Part shown: positions 31,334-42,081 of the stretch, one piece after another | How positions within the stretch are numbered: position 1 is the stretch's first letter | Layout: each line of letters opens with the position of its first letter | Assembly (NCBI GenBank): GCA_001599295.1 | Contig: BCGN01000008.1 | Location: 62,001 to 126,000 of the forward strand | DNA: 64,000 bases | Reading direction: 5' to 3' | DNA from: Sporopachydermia quercuum | Taxonomy: Eukaryota > Ascomycota > Sporopachydermiomycetes > Sporopachydermiales > Sporopachydermiaceae | Notes under the pieces: generated by a model | Seen by the model: the letters and a program-made list of their open reading frames with translations, nothing else | Databases searched by the model: none | What the model was told of the DNA's origin: nothing | Made by a program: the position numbers and the translations under genes

Positions 31334-32060
31334 AACTATCACTATAGTACCTGATTATGTATCCGATGGGTGTTATCGATCTATGGCTTCATGTGACCAA
31401 ATCATTGCGTGTTACCTTATTGTAACAAGATCCGTATTATAGTATGATTGACTGATAAAATCTTGTATCATTCAACGAAACTTCTATGCTTTAGAGCAGA
31501 CCATTTGACTAATGGCCGATCGTAAATCTCTTGAGCAGTATGCAGCGATAAGGAGATAAGAGCGAGTGGTGAGGAATACAAACAATAATGTTTTCTAGAT
31601 TACGGATATCGGATAACTTTACATGATGCCAATAATAATAACGGAAATCAAAGTAAATTAATGATTACGTAATAACTTCTAGAGCTTGAGTTCTTTACGC
31701 TGAAGAAAAAGAGTATCTAGGATGAGACAATATTCATATGATTCGAGATATGTCATAAATGCATTTATTTTTCATTAATTTACTTGATGTAATTGATTTG
31801 TTTTAGTTTATACAGGGAGCTCCTAAGTTGTGATTTTTGGACATATGGAGAACTTGAATTTCCACATAGTAAACACTCATTTGATGGTGCAAGCGAGTGT
31901 CCTATCTGTCATAATGGCAGGGCCATACTAAGCTATCGATATCATATTGTCGTTATGTTTCATTTATCAATTCAGATCTCTTCTTACTCTAAAGTTTCAT
32001 AAATCAATCATGTCTTCTAAGCGTTTTATCCTTAGTATACAAACCTTTCAAGCCAAACTT
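31334..32060. other. Intergenic region upstream of the LysM gene
   Basis: This stretch holds the LysM promoter and the 3' end of the next minus-strand gene. A weak open frame on the plus strand (31793-32002) begins with TTG and looks like chance. Confidence 0.4.
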
Positions 32061-34745
32061 TCAGTCATCAGTACCTCGTTCAGTAAGCATCTTCAAAATC
32101 CTAAAATTCTTCTTCTTCAGCTTTGTCTCTATTTTCTTCAAGAGTTCCTGATCCTCAACCTTCAAATTCTGTTGAGCTATACTTTTCTTCAATGTATCTA
32201 GTATATCAACAGGGAAACCAACAGCCTGTAACGCTTCATCACGAGTTCTTGCCCAACTTTGAGCAATGTCCTTCATGGACATACCAATCTGACTCATTTT
32301 ATCTAAAACCCATTGAAATGTTTTACTATCTTTTTCCCTGATGGCAGCATCACCAATAGTTCGAAGACAGATCATTACTCTCGTTTCATTCAAAGGTAAA
32401 ATCACATTGTCAAGTAATAGATAGTTGATAGAATTTACCTTGACGCTGCTGTCACTACTATCACGTTCATCTGAAGCTTCTCGCTCGCATCGATACTTCT
32501 TATACATGTCAATTGTTAGAAGATCTCTACTTATATCTTGATATAAGTCTCTACTGTTGTATTCACCACTCGGTTTTAAATAATGAAACTCTGATCTTAT
32601 ATAAACCTCTTTAGCAGCTTTTGCCCCTTCTTGATGAGCTATGTTCTTTAAACAGATAGCGGACAAATAATTCCAGCTTCTATCCATTGGATTAACTCCT
32701 TTATGTATTAACTGTAAAAGCTCATCAATGATCTCTCGTCTATCAGCTTTAGAGAACTCTCCATCAATATTATTTCCTGATTGCCATTCTGCTGCTAATG
32801 ATCTATTAATAATAGAGACGTATCCTTGTTTAGCAATCGATGGATTAAGATTTTCAGCTAATTTCAAGGCTCGGCCGAACTTATTCTGCCTTAAAGAAGC
32901 TAGAACAATCATATTGAATTCAACAGCAGTAATAGTTTCATCTCTTCGGAAGATCTCTTCCAACACTTTCTCAGCGCCCGCTGAGTCATCAAAAGAGAGA
33001 TGTAAATGCAATAAAGCGCTAAGAACTTTTCTATCAACAGGCTGTGTTAATTGTGCACATACGATCCCAGCTAGTTCTGAATTGCCTGTTCTTGCACAAT
33101 GATTTAACAATGTTATTGCCAACGAGGTATCTTTGTAAGCACTATGAGGTATTCTATTGATGATGGATTCGGCAGCAGCACGATATGATCTGAACTTGGA
33201 AAATTCCCGTATCAGCATTGAAAGGATTTGCGTGCTATGTTGTGTGATATCAGGATAACAGTTCATAATCTTTGACCATACATCATACATTGCAGGTATA
33301 TTATTATGATGACAATTTTTAATCAGCAGGCTATAGACCTCTTGTATGGGTAAATTAGATAGCTTTTTTTTCCTAATGGTTTCTTCAATTATCTGGAAAA
33401 CGTCATTAGCACTTCTTGGTATTCTAGTCGAATCAGTTACATCTAATGCATAATTCAGTATATGTTTCTGTTGCTCTTTTGTTAAAGGAACGTCTATCCC
33501 AGCTTTAGGGAAGTTGATTAATGCTCTGACTTGTTTCTCATCAAACTTGGGATTGAAAATCATCAAACTGTCTATAATATATGAACATAGCTCTTGGTCG
33601 AAGAGATTCAATTTGATGAGATAAATAGACAGATCTGAAACTAGTACTGATTGTTTCAAAGCAATACCAGAAAGTATTATAATCGCCGATATAATTTTAG
33701 CATCACTGCTTTCATTACGAATAGCTGCTAGGGTGTTGAATGAGATATCTTGAAATGTATACCCTGCTATTGTTGGATAATGTCTCGTCACGATTTTGAT
33801 CACTGAACTATGAATATACCCTTTCTCTGCCATTTCTGATAAACAATACACTGCTTCACAGTTTCTTTGTATGAATTCAGCTTTCTCAGTCTCAAGGCGA
33901 CTATTAATAACCATTCTCGTTAATGCGACAAGAATGTATTTTTGGACACCCACATTGTGAGGAAACATTGCTAATAAACAATGGAACAAAAAAGTAGCTT
34001 CTGTCCTATAACCCTCCTGAAATAAAGATGCTAATATGTTTCTTTCCAATGATCTACCAAAATTATCGACCTTTCTAAATATGGGTAATAAAGTCCTTCT
34101 TAATTCAAAGTAGTTCAGATTTCGCAGTACAGTTTTACTTTGAGCAGGGAACATTGATCTTTCAGTTTGTTGTGGAGCGAAAAGATTAACATCAATATTA
34201 TTCTTTTTATACTCTGTCGTTTGAATATGTCGCAATTGTTGTAATATATCATGGGTTATCATACCCTGTTGATAGTCAATAGTATTCCATTTTTTCAGTA
34301 ATAGAGGGTAAGGTGATGAATCTTTTGGTTCACTTGTTGAATCACTTGCGGTGTCGATATTAGCCTCATTATTTTCCTTCTGTTCCAGTTCCTTCTGGAT
34401 ATCACCAATGACTTCCACTATTATTTGCTCTTCTAAGCCTTTCATTAAAAAAGGATTCTTTTGCTTCCCAGTAGTATTGGCACTGTTACTAACATCTGCG
34501 GTATCCAACATCCTCCCAGATATATCCTCTATGCTATCTGGTTTATCACCTATTGTCCATCCTTTTCTTATACTAATATACTTCTCGTTACGGACAACCT
34601 TCGATTGACTGAAAGTCCTTGTAGCCATATTAAATCTGGTGTATAAATCTCTCATCATGTGTTCTCTGACTGTGTAGTTACTCTGACTTCTCCAGGGCTT
34701 ATGCTGCCCATTGACAAAGCACGTTTGCTTCACAAACCTTCTCAT
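32061..34745 (-). CDS. Large mitochondrial PPR-like helical-repeat protein
   Basis: The 894-residue protein begins with a basic, arginine-rich, acid-poor stretch with FNMATRTFSQSKVVRN, consistent with a mitochondrial presequence. An acidic, low-complexity region (about 75-130) follows, then about 700 residues of helical pairs. Several pairs fit pentatricopeptide spacing, for example VYSLLIKNCHHNNIPAMYDV, LLNHCARTGNSELAGIVCAQ and FNMIVLASLRQNKFGRALKL. The C-terminus is a lysine-rich helix (KKIETKLKKKNFRILKML). Yeast mitochondrial proteins of this kind (Pet309, Aep1, Atp22, Dmr1 and others) stabilise or activate translation of single mitochondrial mRNAs and diverge fast, so I do not assign a name. 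The call of a PPR-like mitochondrial protein rests on composition and repeat spacing. Confidence 0.65.
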   Translation of the reverse strand: MRRFVKQTCFVNGQHKPWRSQSNYTVREHMMRDLYTRFNMATRTFSQSKVVRNEKYISIRKGWTIGDKPDSIEDISGRMLDTADVSNSANTTGKQKNPFLMKGLEEQIIVEVIGDIQKELEQKENNEANIDTASDSTSEPKDSSPYPLLLKKWNTIDYQQGMITHDILQQLRHIQTTEYKKNNIDVNLFAPQQTERSMFPAQSKTVLRNLNYFELRRTLLPIFRKVDNFGRSLERNILASLFQEGYRTEATFLFHCLLAMFPHNVGVQKYILVALTRMVINSRLETEKAEFIQRNCEAVYCLSEMAEKGYIHSSVIKIVTRHYPTIAGYTFQDISFNTLAAIRNESSDAKIISAIIILSGIALKQSVLVSDLSIYLIKLNLFDQELCSYIIDSLMIFNPKFDEKQVRALINFPKAGIDVPLTKEQQKHILNYALDVTDSTRIPRSANDVFQIIEETIRKKKLSNLPIQEVYSLLIKNCHHNNIPAMYDVWSKIMNCYPDITQHSTQILSMLIREFSKFRSYRAAAESIINRIPHSAYKDTSLAITLLNHCARTGNSELAGIVCAQLTQPVDRKVLSALLHLHLSFDDSAGAEKVLEEIFRRDETITAVEFNMIVLASLRQNKFGRALKLAENLNPSIAKQGYVSIINRSLAAEWQSGNNIDGEFSKADRREIIDELLQLIHKGVNPMDRSWNYLSAICLKNIAHQEGAKAAKEVYIRSEFHYLKPSGEYNSRDLYQDISRDLLTIDMYKKYRCEREASDERDSSDSSVKVNSINYLLLDNVILPLNETRVMICLRTIGDAAIREKDSKTFQWVLDKMSQIGMSMKDIAQSWARTRDEALQAVGFPVDILDTLKKSIAQQNLKVEDQELLKKIETKLKKKNFRILKMLTERGTDD

Positions 34746-35679
34746 TTTATTTATATTAACTCACACACCGTGATATTTCAAGTTTTCATGACCCATAGTA
34801 ACCTCGCTCTAATCAAATATATATACAAGTTGAATTCAAATGCCGATTATGCAACAGACCATCGAAACATGAGAAATGATGTACTTATTATCTTCTCTTC
34901 GGTTATCAAGACCACATGTGAACTCAAATTAACAAATGCAAATCACTTATTTCAGCTATTGGATTATTAAAATACTTGATAGTCAAATAGATATAAAATA
35001 AACGATGATTTCTTGCTTGATCTGTTGTTATATGTGTACAGACTTCAGTGATTACACAATCACTTCCAATATGCAATTTAGTATTACAGCAGGTTGTATT
35101 CAAAAACTTTGATGAACTATCAGAAATGATTTCCTAGTGCATAGGATGGGAGATATTGAGAATTATAGAGAATTTAACGTTATTTGCGGTATAATATTCC
35201 AATTGTTCAAGATGTGCTCTTCCTTATCATTCAAGAGGAACTTTTTCAAATATTTGCTGAAGAAAACGAAAAACGGAGATTGGTTCGGTAAGGAGCCTAT
35301 TACCTCCGGAGTATAAGTATTTCGGAAATTATTAGGAGGGAAGGTAAAGAGAGGAGGATGGAGAAAACTGTTAGAGATGCGTGTGAGTAGATGAAGTAGT
35401 TGCTATCGGAAACACGTTTAAATTTATATTTTGAAGTACAATTGTATATATAATATAATAAAACGTACTATTTGATTTAGAATAAATGTTTATAATAGAG
35501 TAAAATACGATTATAGGTGGTGAAATGGGTCTTCAGTATGGAAGTGAGAAGAAAATTCGGGAGACCATGAAGATATTCCGGAGATAATAGATTGTCTGAT
35601 TGTAGTCAAGATAAGAGAACAGAGAATTCATTAATAATGTATGGAAAATTCCATCAAATACTTTCACTGTTACCCCCAA
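34746..35679. other. Upstream region of the PPR-like gene
   Basis: No conserved frame is evident. The middle has a CTCCGGAG palindrome near 35312, followed by CGGAAATT. Such CGG/CCG pairs are the type of site bound by Zn2Cys6 regulators, but nothing ties this one to a factor. Confidence 0.35.
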
Positions 35680-36363
35680 TCAACCATGAATCTATTCGTA
35701 GAGTTAGTAAAAGTGTGTAAAGAGTTATACTATGCAAGAGGTGAACTTACAGCTTCAGCAATGTCTAACCATTCACTCATTCCAATCATCCATGGATCAT
35801 TACTGTCAGGTAGATATTCATGTCCCCAAAGAATTATTTTATCTATTGGCTCTTGCACATCTAATTTATTGACCGACAGCGTATTGTTTGATGATCCGTT
35901 TATCCTCATAGGATCTTCCCGTTCATCATGTCCGTCATGGGCCCCGAAATCTGAGTCATCAGCTGTCCCGTTGATGAATGGATTCTCAGTCCTTACAGGA
36001 TTCTTGATCACCGTATTAATATCATTGTCATTTATCACCCAACCTAATCCGTAGTTAGCCTTTTATGTACACTTCAAGCAAACATAAAACCCACTTTCCA
36101 ACAATATATTACTTACAATTGTGATTTGGAATTGATGCATCTTTACCGTAGAGCCGTCTTCCTCTTAGAAACGTCTGATAGCATTCAACGTTCTCATTAC
36201 CATAACTCAGATTAGTATTTTCCACTTTTAGGTACTTATTCACCTCTGCCGGACCATTGTATTTAATTTTGCAAGGCATTATATGACAGATTCTTTTATT
36301 TCCATTTTTATCGTTATTCGACTGCCGCGTGCTTTCTTTTATATTCAGATATAATGGACTCAT
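35680..36363 (-). CDS. RNH203: RNase H2 subunit C, Rnh203-like (three exons)
   Basis: Exons are 36363-36117, 36043-35751 and 35691-35680, giving a 183-residue protein. Introns are 73 and 59 bases, both with donor GTAAGT; the second has branch point TACTAAC. The joined protein shows the RNASEH2C signature: CHIMPCKIKYNGPAEVNKYL, then FLRGRRLYGKDASIPNH, then a short acidic segment and IDKIILWGHEYLPDSNDPW. It closes with the SEWLDIAEA|IHG end, which parallels LAAAIHA in the human subunit. The last exon carries only the codons for IHG and the stop. With subunits A (catalytic) and B, this protein forms the enzyme that nicks ribonucleotides in DNA and removes RNA from hybrids. An ACGCGT box lies 218 bases upstream. 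Confidence 0.88.
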
Positions 36364-36942
36364 AGTTGATTTTTTATATATCGAATGAAATTCTCAGGAC
36401 ACGGCAATGGCATAGACACTCTTTTGAATTCAAATATGCCTGAAGAAAGCAAGGAGTAGTAACAACAAGGAAAGCCGGGGAGAATGTAAAGATCAAGTAA
36501 AATGCGCTAGATATTATATAAACAATGGAAATGAATTACTATTCATTCATTCACTCAGTGATTTAAACAGAGAGATCAAAACGCGTAATATATGGTTGTA
36601 GGAATGGTGCAAGATGAGACTTGAAACTTGGTTGAAGTCTCATTGATAGTTTTCTGAGACGAGATCTGAAGTCAGTCTAACTGTTCAGAGAGACATTTGA
36701 AGAGCACTTAGTTGTTCTCTGATAGTTGCTCTTCTCATCTACCTGATACTGATGACAATAAAATAGACTTGATGAGGGAATGTACTACTAGGTTTCGAAT
36801 TAACACTGTTCATTCTTTGAAAAACTAATTTCATTTTGTTATTAGACCAATAGTTAACTTTGAATCCTACCAAAGAATCACGAATTGTAGTTGTTGATAC
36901 TAGTCGTTTGCTGAACTAGAGAACTAGAGAGTTGTTAATACA
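36364..36942. other. Divergent promoter region between RNH203 and NCE101
   Basis: This 580-base region has no coding frame. It contains ACGCGT (36581-36586) and several TATATA tracts. Confidence 0.45.
36581..36586. promoter_or_regulatory. MCB-like box (ACGCGT) near RNH203
   Basis: ACGCGT lies 218 bases upstream of the RNH203 start and 357 upstream of NCE101. A DNA-replication and repair gene is a plausible MBF target, but the hexamer alone is weak evidence. Confidence 0.3.
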
Positions 36943-37238
36943 ATGTCTGGTCGACCTTACCCACATTTAATATCTAGGTAAGATTTTATTTTTCTTGTTA
37001 GGCTGCCTCGAACTGTTGATTGGGATTTGGGATTTGGGAGAGGGCTTAGAGTTTGAGAGACAAACACTTGCTTGAGAATTATGAAAGTCTAACAAAACAC
37101 AGATGGGTAGACATAACTTTTGCCATAATTGTAGGCACCGGTGCTTATTATACATATGAGAATCGAGTTGGAAGACCGGAAGGACATACTTTGAGGGAGT
37201 TGATTGCTAAAAAGATAGAGAAAATTAGAAGCAAATAA
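36943..37238 (+). CDS. NCE101: Nce101-like small membrane protein (two exons)
   Basis: Exon 1 is 36943-36977 and exon 2 is 37103-37238. The 125-base intron has donor GTAAGA, a TCTAAC branch-like site and acceptor ACACAG. The protein is 56 residues: MSGRPYPHLISR, a single membrane segment (WVDITFAIIVGTGAYYTYEN), then the conserved GRPEGHTLRELI motif and a lysine-rich end. This matches yeast Nce101 (53 residues), which has the same YYxYExxxGRPxGHxLxEL core. Nce101 was named for a role in non-classical export of a galectin reporter; its true function is uncertain. Without splicing, the open frame begins at an internal ATG that lacks the conserved N-terminus. Confidence 0.9.
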
Positions 37239-37379
37239 TAAACTGAGAGCAAATTATTATTTCCAAGGACTTAGAAGTAGTGAAAACTGAAACAAAGATT
37301 TGAACATTAATATCCTGATTGATGATATAGCATGCATTCAAACAAAAGTAATTGATATTTACCTATGACTAATCCTTAA

Positions 37380-37616
37380 CTAAACGTCATCGCATGTTTT
37401 ATAATGGATTTCATCGGCCTTTTGGTGTTGTCTTTTACATTCTTTCGTCAAGAAGTTTGCAAGGTAGCAAATGTTCCACAAAGACGGACTATGCTTATGG
37501 CCTTCTGCTAAGCTATTAAATTTTGCATTCACAAACTTAAGTATTGCAGTTGGTCTACCATATTGAGTAATCAACTTTCTTGTTAAATATATATTTTCAA
37601 ATTTGAATATTCTCAT
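37380..37616 (-). CDS. Possible small basic protein, 78 residues
   Basis: An ATG at 37616 opens a 78-codon frame ending at 37380. The product is basic, with segments such as TRKLITQYGRPTAILKF and SLWNICYLANFLTKE that look protein-like rather than random. Its TATA-like sequence (CTATATAAT) lies close upstream. I do not recognise a family. It could be a real small, perhaps mitochondrial, protein or a chance frame on the strand opposite NCE101. Confidence 0.3.
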   Translation of the reverse strand: MRIFKFENIYLTRKLITQYGRPTAILKFVNAKFNSLAEGHKHSPSLWNICYLANFLTKECKRQHQKADEIHYKTCDDV

Positions 37617-37628
37617 GAATTTGATCAA

Positions 37629-38302
37629 TTATATAGAGATGGGGAGAATCTCCTTTCATGCATGACTCATGCATAGTCCTGTAGAATATGCCTTTAGCCT
37701 TAGCCGAACACTACAAACCTTTTGTCTACTATACAAACAGAAAATCAAATCAAGAGGCAACTGAATAGAAAATTCTACCTTTGTTATTCAAACATCTATA
37801 CTCCTCAGGTTTCACCATTCTTGTGAGAACTTTGAGCTGATAACCTATTCTATTCATCGTTCAAACGTTCTGAGCTCATGCACACATGAAAGCTTATCCA
37901 TTAAAATATTACATAATCAACAGCTCATCTTTAACCGAGGCCATTTCACTAGCGCAACCGATCAGAAAGGTGAACTAACCAGTTTACTGGCTAGACTACT
38001 TCTTTGTTTCTAGTTCCCTTCTTTCAATTTCATATAAGGAAGGTTGAACAACGTCTTGTCTGATTTATAAAAGCAATGATAATTTTAATCAATTATGCAA
38101 AACTGAGGCTGACTATATTCCTTGAAACAGTACATGCTCATTATCAGTTTCAAAGCATACTTCAGTGACAGATAGATTCCCATTGCTATCAGAAACTAAT
38201 TAGATCAGCAGTCAGTAAGTGTTCGTTGATAATTAATAGCTGATTTCAATCACAGAGTTGCAACACAAATTAATAAGATAGTTCAGAAACGTTTTAGTCA
38301 TC
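37629..38302. other. Upstream region of PEX2
   Basis: The region lacks a conserved frame and probably contains the PEX2 promoter. Confidence 0.4.
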
Positions 38303-39730
38303 ATGGAGCGGTCGTTTGATGTTGAGGATTTCGTCAGCGCACCAAACCCTTATCCAAGGGTTGGTCAACTGGATGCATCCATTCTTGATAATGAATTGAT
38401 TGGTTTACTAAAAGAGCAACTAAACGCTGGTTTTAAATATTTTCATCCAGAACTGAAAATGAAGTATTCAGCTGAACTTGAGCTTTTGTTGAAAGCTGTG
38501 ATGTTTAAATTCACCGTATGGGACAACTCATCTACCTATGGACTTAAACTACAAAACTTGCAAATGGTCGATGGAAGAAAGATTAAAGAACAACCGACAA
38601 CAACAGATTCGAATGGTATCAAATGTCCAAACAGTAGGAGGAAGTTTGATATTAATAAATATATTTATAATAAACCTATACTATTTGCACCTATGTCAAA
38701 GACTCAAAGAATTCTCTATGGTCTGGTCACAGTCGGAGGAGACTACATATGGTCAAAAATGGAGAACTATGTTTTCTCACTACAAGCCGAAGACTATGAA
38801 GAAAGCAATCCTAAGTTTGCACGCTCGGTACGTATTGTGCAGAAATTGTTTTCCCGGTTGTCCAATCTGCATACAATCTTCTCATTAGTGAACTTCATTG
38901 TATTTTTGATATCAGGCAAATACAGTACAATGTTACTGCGACTGTTGAAGGTTCAGATTGTTCCGAATATGAACTCTAGTATATCTACACGTCGGAATAA
39001 CATCAATTTTGAATTTCAGAATAGGCAATTGGTGTGGAATACGTTAACCGAGTTCCTATTGTTTATGTTACCTATAATAAATTTCAGGAAATGGAGAAGG
39101 AAGATAAAAAATATTAGTAACAGTATCATTGCTACTTTAGCACCTGTGACGAATGAAAATGAATCAAAAGATGATTCAAAGAAAGGAGCATTATACTTTT
39201 TACCTGAGAAAACTTGTGCTATTTGCTATGAAGCAAGTGATGCTTCAACGGGAAATATTGGTTCAGCTGTTAACGCAGATGTTACAAACCCTTTTCAAAC
39301 AGAGTGTGGTCATATTTATTGCTATACGTGTATAATTGGCAAGCTGGAAACAGCTAGAGATGGCGACAGTGCATCAAGTTCTGATGGTTGGACTTGTTTA
39401 AGATGTGGAGCAAATGTTCTTACTGCAAAACCATTCCATGATGTTGATCCTAGCGCTATATACGTTAATCCTGATTGCGAGTTATATGCCGAAGAGGATG
39501 GAGAAGAAAATGAAAAGAATAATTATCGGGAGGGATTCAATAGTACTGAAAATCATGACACATCACGCAGATTTGACGATGATTCTGAAGAGCAGCAATC
39601 ATCTATTGATGATGACTCTGTTAATGACGAGACTGATGAACAGTATTATAGTGGTGATGATTCTGATTTTGAAAATACTGATAGCTCAGATAATGACTCT
39701 GAAGATGCTGGATTTTTCGTGGAAGAATAA
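38303..39730 (+). CDS. PEX2: Peroxisomal RING E3 ligase Pex2
   Basis: The 475-residue protein has the Pex2 layout. The membrane-embedded Pex2/Pex12 domain covers about residues 15-285, including LDASILDNELIGLLKEQLN, hydrophobic helices near TIFSLVNFIVFLISGKYSTM, and ETLTEFLLFMLPIINFRKW-like sequence. The RING covers about 303-365 with CAIC, ECGHIYCYTC and CLRC, the C3HC4 pattern of Pex2. With Pex10 and Pex12 it forms the ubiquitin ligase that monoubiquitinates Pex5 for recycling during matrix-protein import. Two features are unusual. The RING has a long insert between the first and second zinc ligand pairs, and the C-terminus has an acidic tail of about 80 residues rich in D, E and S. Yeast Pex2 is 271 residues. 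Confidence 0.92.
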   Translation: MERSFDVEDFVSAPNPYPRVGQLDASILDNELIGLLKEQLNAGFKYFHPELKMKYSAELELLLKAVMFKFTVWDNSSTYGLKLQNLQMVDGRKIKEQPTTTDSNGIKCPNSRRKFDINKYIYNKPILFAPMSKTQRILYGLVTVGGDYIWSKMENYVFSLQAEDYEESNPKFARSVRIVQKLFSRLSNLHTIFSLVNFIVFLISGKYSTMLLRLLKVQIVPNMNSSISTRRNNINFEFQNRQLVWNTLTEFLLFMLPIINFRKWRRKIKNISNSIIATLAPVTNENESKDDSKKGALYFLPEKTCAICYEASDASTGNIGSAVNADVTNPFQTECGHIYCYTCIIGKLETARDGDSASSSDGWTCLRCGANVLTAKPFHDVDPSAIYVNPDCELYAEEDGEENEKNNYREGFNSTENHDTSRRFDDDSEEQQSSIDDDSVNDETDEQYYSGDDSDFENTDSSDNDSEDAGFFVEE

Positions 39731-40560
39731 GAAGTTTTCATCAATACCTTTCACTCACCACCAGTATTTCTACCACATCAATATAACTATAATAACACCA
39801 TGATTATTTTTCCCTTCCTCATAATGTCTCTACTTTCTGCATATAGTTATGATATTGCTATCAATCATTTCCCTCAATCCTTCATTAATCTAGCCACAAT
39901 CATTTTACGAAACTTCTCAATCCCCAAAGCAAATCCCGCTATTATTGCCTTTTCTCCTAGAACTAGCCATTCCCCTTGATTCACCAATATGTGTGCGGAA
40001 ATCCACATATACCAGTACCAACCTTTTACAGTACATCTTGTAGTCCATCACATACCCAATTAAGGTTGTAAACGGCTATTTCAATTTCCTAATTCGTGTT
40101 TCACTTTCAAACTTTAATATTGCCCAACGCTCCTGAACCAAACACCGACCCCCTGTCTTAAGACAACGCCAACGTCAATTTTGTTTTTGACATATATCAA
40201 CCCCATTTTTTATGTAAAAGGATTTAACAATCAATGGCAATGTCTTCTGCTCTGTAAAGATTATATAAATAGTAAGATAAGTGGTTTATTGTTCTCAAGA
40301 AGATATTTATCTGTATAAGAGACTTTTTACTGGGATAGGAAAAGATTATGGAAATCACCCTTCTTGTTAATAGGAAAGCATAGACTCAAGGGAGAGGCTT
40401 GTTGAATAGAGTAAGTGGATAGTCAATTGAATCAAGAGAAGGTAGAAGAGAACAACGGAGAAGAGAGACAAATGCGCGCGCGTGAAGTAAAGTTGGATTC
40501 ATTTTAGAAAGGTATACAAAAAATGGTATACGTGAAGAAAGCAAGAATGATTGCAGAGAA
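39731..40560. other. Intergenic region between PEX2 and the F-box gene
   Basis: No coding frame is visible. A CG-rich alternating tract (GCGCGCGCGTG, about 40477-40487) lies 75 bases before the F-box start and contains CGCG cores. Confidence 0.4.
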
Positions 40561-42081
40561 ATGATGACATCAGTTAGTAGTAATCAGGGGTCTAGTGGGA
40601 AGGAAGATGTACCGTTAGAAAATAGAGAAGAAGCAGAGAGTTTTGTGTTAACAAACAACGAGATGGCAGTTTGTAGCAGCAATGAAAATAATGATGGCAG
40701 TCCGAACACAAGTGTGAATACTTTTGCTAGTAGTGGAGAAATGAGGCTTAATGGATCTTTCAAGCGAAGGAAAATGTCTTTTGATGATTATGGTTGTCAC
40801 CTAGCACAAGAGAAGGCATGTGCTAATGATACGGGCAATAAGAGTGGCACTAGTATTAATAACGACAATTATGATGGAAGTAATATCTCTACAGGAAATA
40901 GTTTGTTTGCAAGCTTACCTATTGATGTGATAGATGACATTGCTGAACATTTGACAGTAACTGATACACTGAATTTGTCACTCACCTGCCATGAAGTACG
41001 GAGGGCTGTGATTCCTCACGCCTTCAAAGTAATATATTTGGAGTGGACAAAAATGGTGGAGCTGAAGTCAATTTTGACTGAGGGATTTTTGCATAGTATT
41101 TCGCCATATGTCAAAGCTTTAATAATAACAAAACCAAGTGCTTATGGAGAATGGCATCAATCTTCGGTGTTAGAAGAAATACTAAGACTTGTTCCTTCTA
41201 TAGACCTCTTACATTTTGCAATGTCAGGCACTTCCAATTGGATAAAATATGTGAAAGGTGAACATGTCAGACATATATCTGCTACATCAAATGAAGAAAC
41301 TCTTGCCATAAGAGCTAGAAGTCGAGGTAAGAATGCAATCGAGAAAGAATTATATGTTTCCAGTAATGACAACAGTGAATATATTAGAAGACGTCAAGGT
41401 ATCTCTCTAAGAAGAAGACCATCATCGAATTACGGCCAATTCACTCCTCCTAATATGGATATATTTGATATGGATCACATAGCAGGTTTCAAACAACTAA
41501 AGAGATTAGAGCTTGATGGATTTGTCATAAGGAAAGAATCAGCTATACAGGATGTAGATGAATTTGAGCAGCATGCTGTGAAAATAAACGAAGAAGAAAA
41601 AGACACTAATGTGGAGGCTTTAGTTTTGAAAAATTGCACATGGGAATATCCATTGGCTATGAATGATATTGGTGCTAATATAACAGATCTATCATTAATT
41701 TATACTGAAAAATATCGTCCATATACATACTCAGAAAGATTAAGACAAGTGATTATAAGTCCTCCAACTACACTGAAGAAGTTTACAGTACATTTTTTGA
41801 AAAGGCCAAAAATCCACAGACTTACCTTGGTACCATTTTCAGCAGCTACTAAGAGTGTATGTGAAGAACTATCAATTAAAGGATTTGATATTAGTACTGC
41901 TTTCATAGAAGCATTGCCTTTATCTCTGAAAGTAATCGAGGTTGAGATAGGGACACAAGAAATCACTTCAGAAGGTAGGTTGAATGTCATACAGAACTTT
42001 GAGGATCAAGTTAGGAATACGATGCTGCGTGCGGGAAGACAGGATGTTGAAAAAATAGAGTTCAACACTAGTGGTAAGTAG
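40561..42081 (+). CDS. F-box protein with unnamed C-terminal domain
   Basis: The 506-residue protein has a low-complexity, N/S-rich start and then an F-box at about residues 118-165 (LPIDVIDDIAEHLTVTDTLN, LSLTCHEVRRAVIP). The rest contains leucine-rich, strand-like segments such as VKALIITKP, LKRLELDGFVI, NVEALVLKNCTW and NITDLSLIYTEKY, which resemble a degenerate leucine-rich repeat fold. F-box proteins of this form act as substrate receptors in SCF ubiquitin ligases through Skp1. I do not recognise a named yeast orthologue. Two ATGs begin the frame (40561 and 40564). No intron is apparent. Confidence 0.75.
   Translation: MMTSVSSNQGSSGKEDVPLENREEAESFVLTNNEMAVCSSNENNDGSPNTSVNTFASSGEMRLNGSFKRRKMSFDDYGCHLAQEKACANDTGNKSGTSINNDNYDGSNISTGNSLFASLPIDVIDDIAEHLTVTDTLNLSLTCHEVRRAVIPHAFKVIYLEWTKMVELKSILTEGFLHSISPYVKALIITKPSAYGEWHQSSVLEEILRLVPSIDLLHFAMSGTSNWIKYVKGEHVRHISATSNEETLAIRARSRGKNAIEKELYVSSNDNSEYIRRRQGISLRRRPSSNYGQFTPPNMDIFDMDHIAGFKQLKRLELDGFVIRKESAIQDVDEFEQHAVKINEEEKDTNVEALVLKNCTWEYPLAMNDIGANITDLSLIYTEKYRPYTYSERLRQVIISPPTTLKKFTVHFLKRPKIHRLTLVPFSAATKSVCEELSIKGFDISTAFIEALPLSLKVIEVEIGTQEITSEGRLNVIQNFEDQVRNTMLRAGRQDVEKIEFNTSGK

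Noticed and set aside
31334-31342. GTG start for the LysM protein at 31342
   Set aside because: An ATG three codons later at 31333 is the natural start, with no loss of domain.
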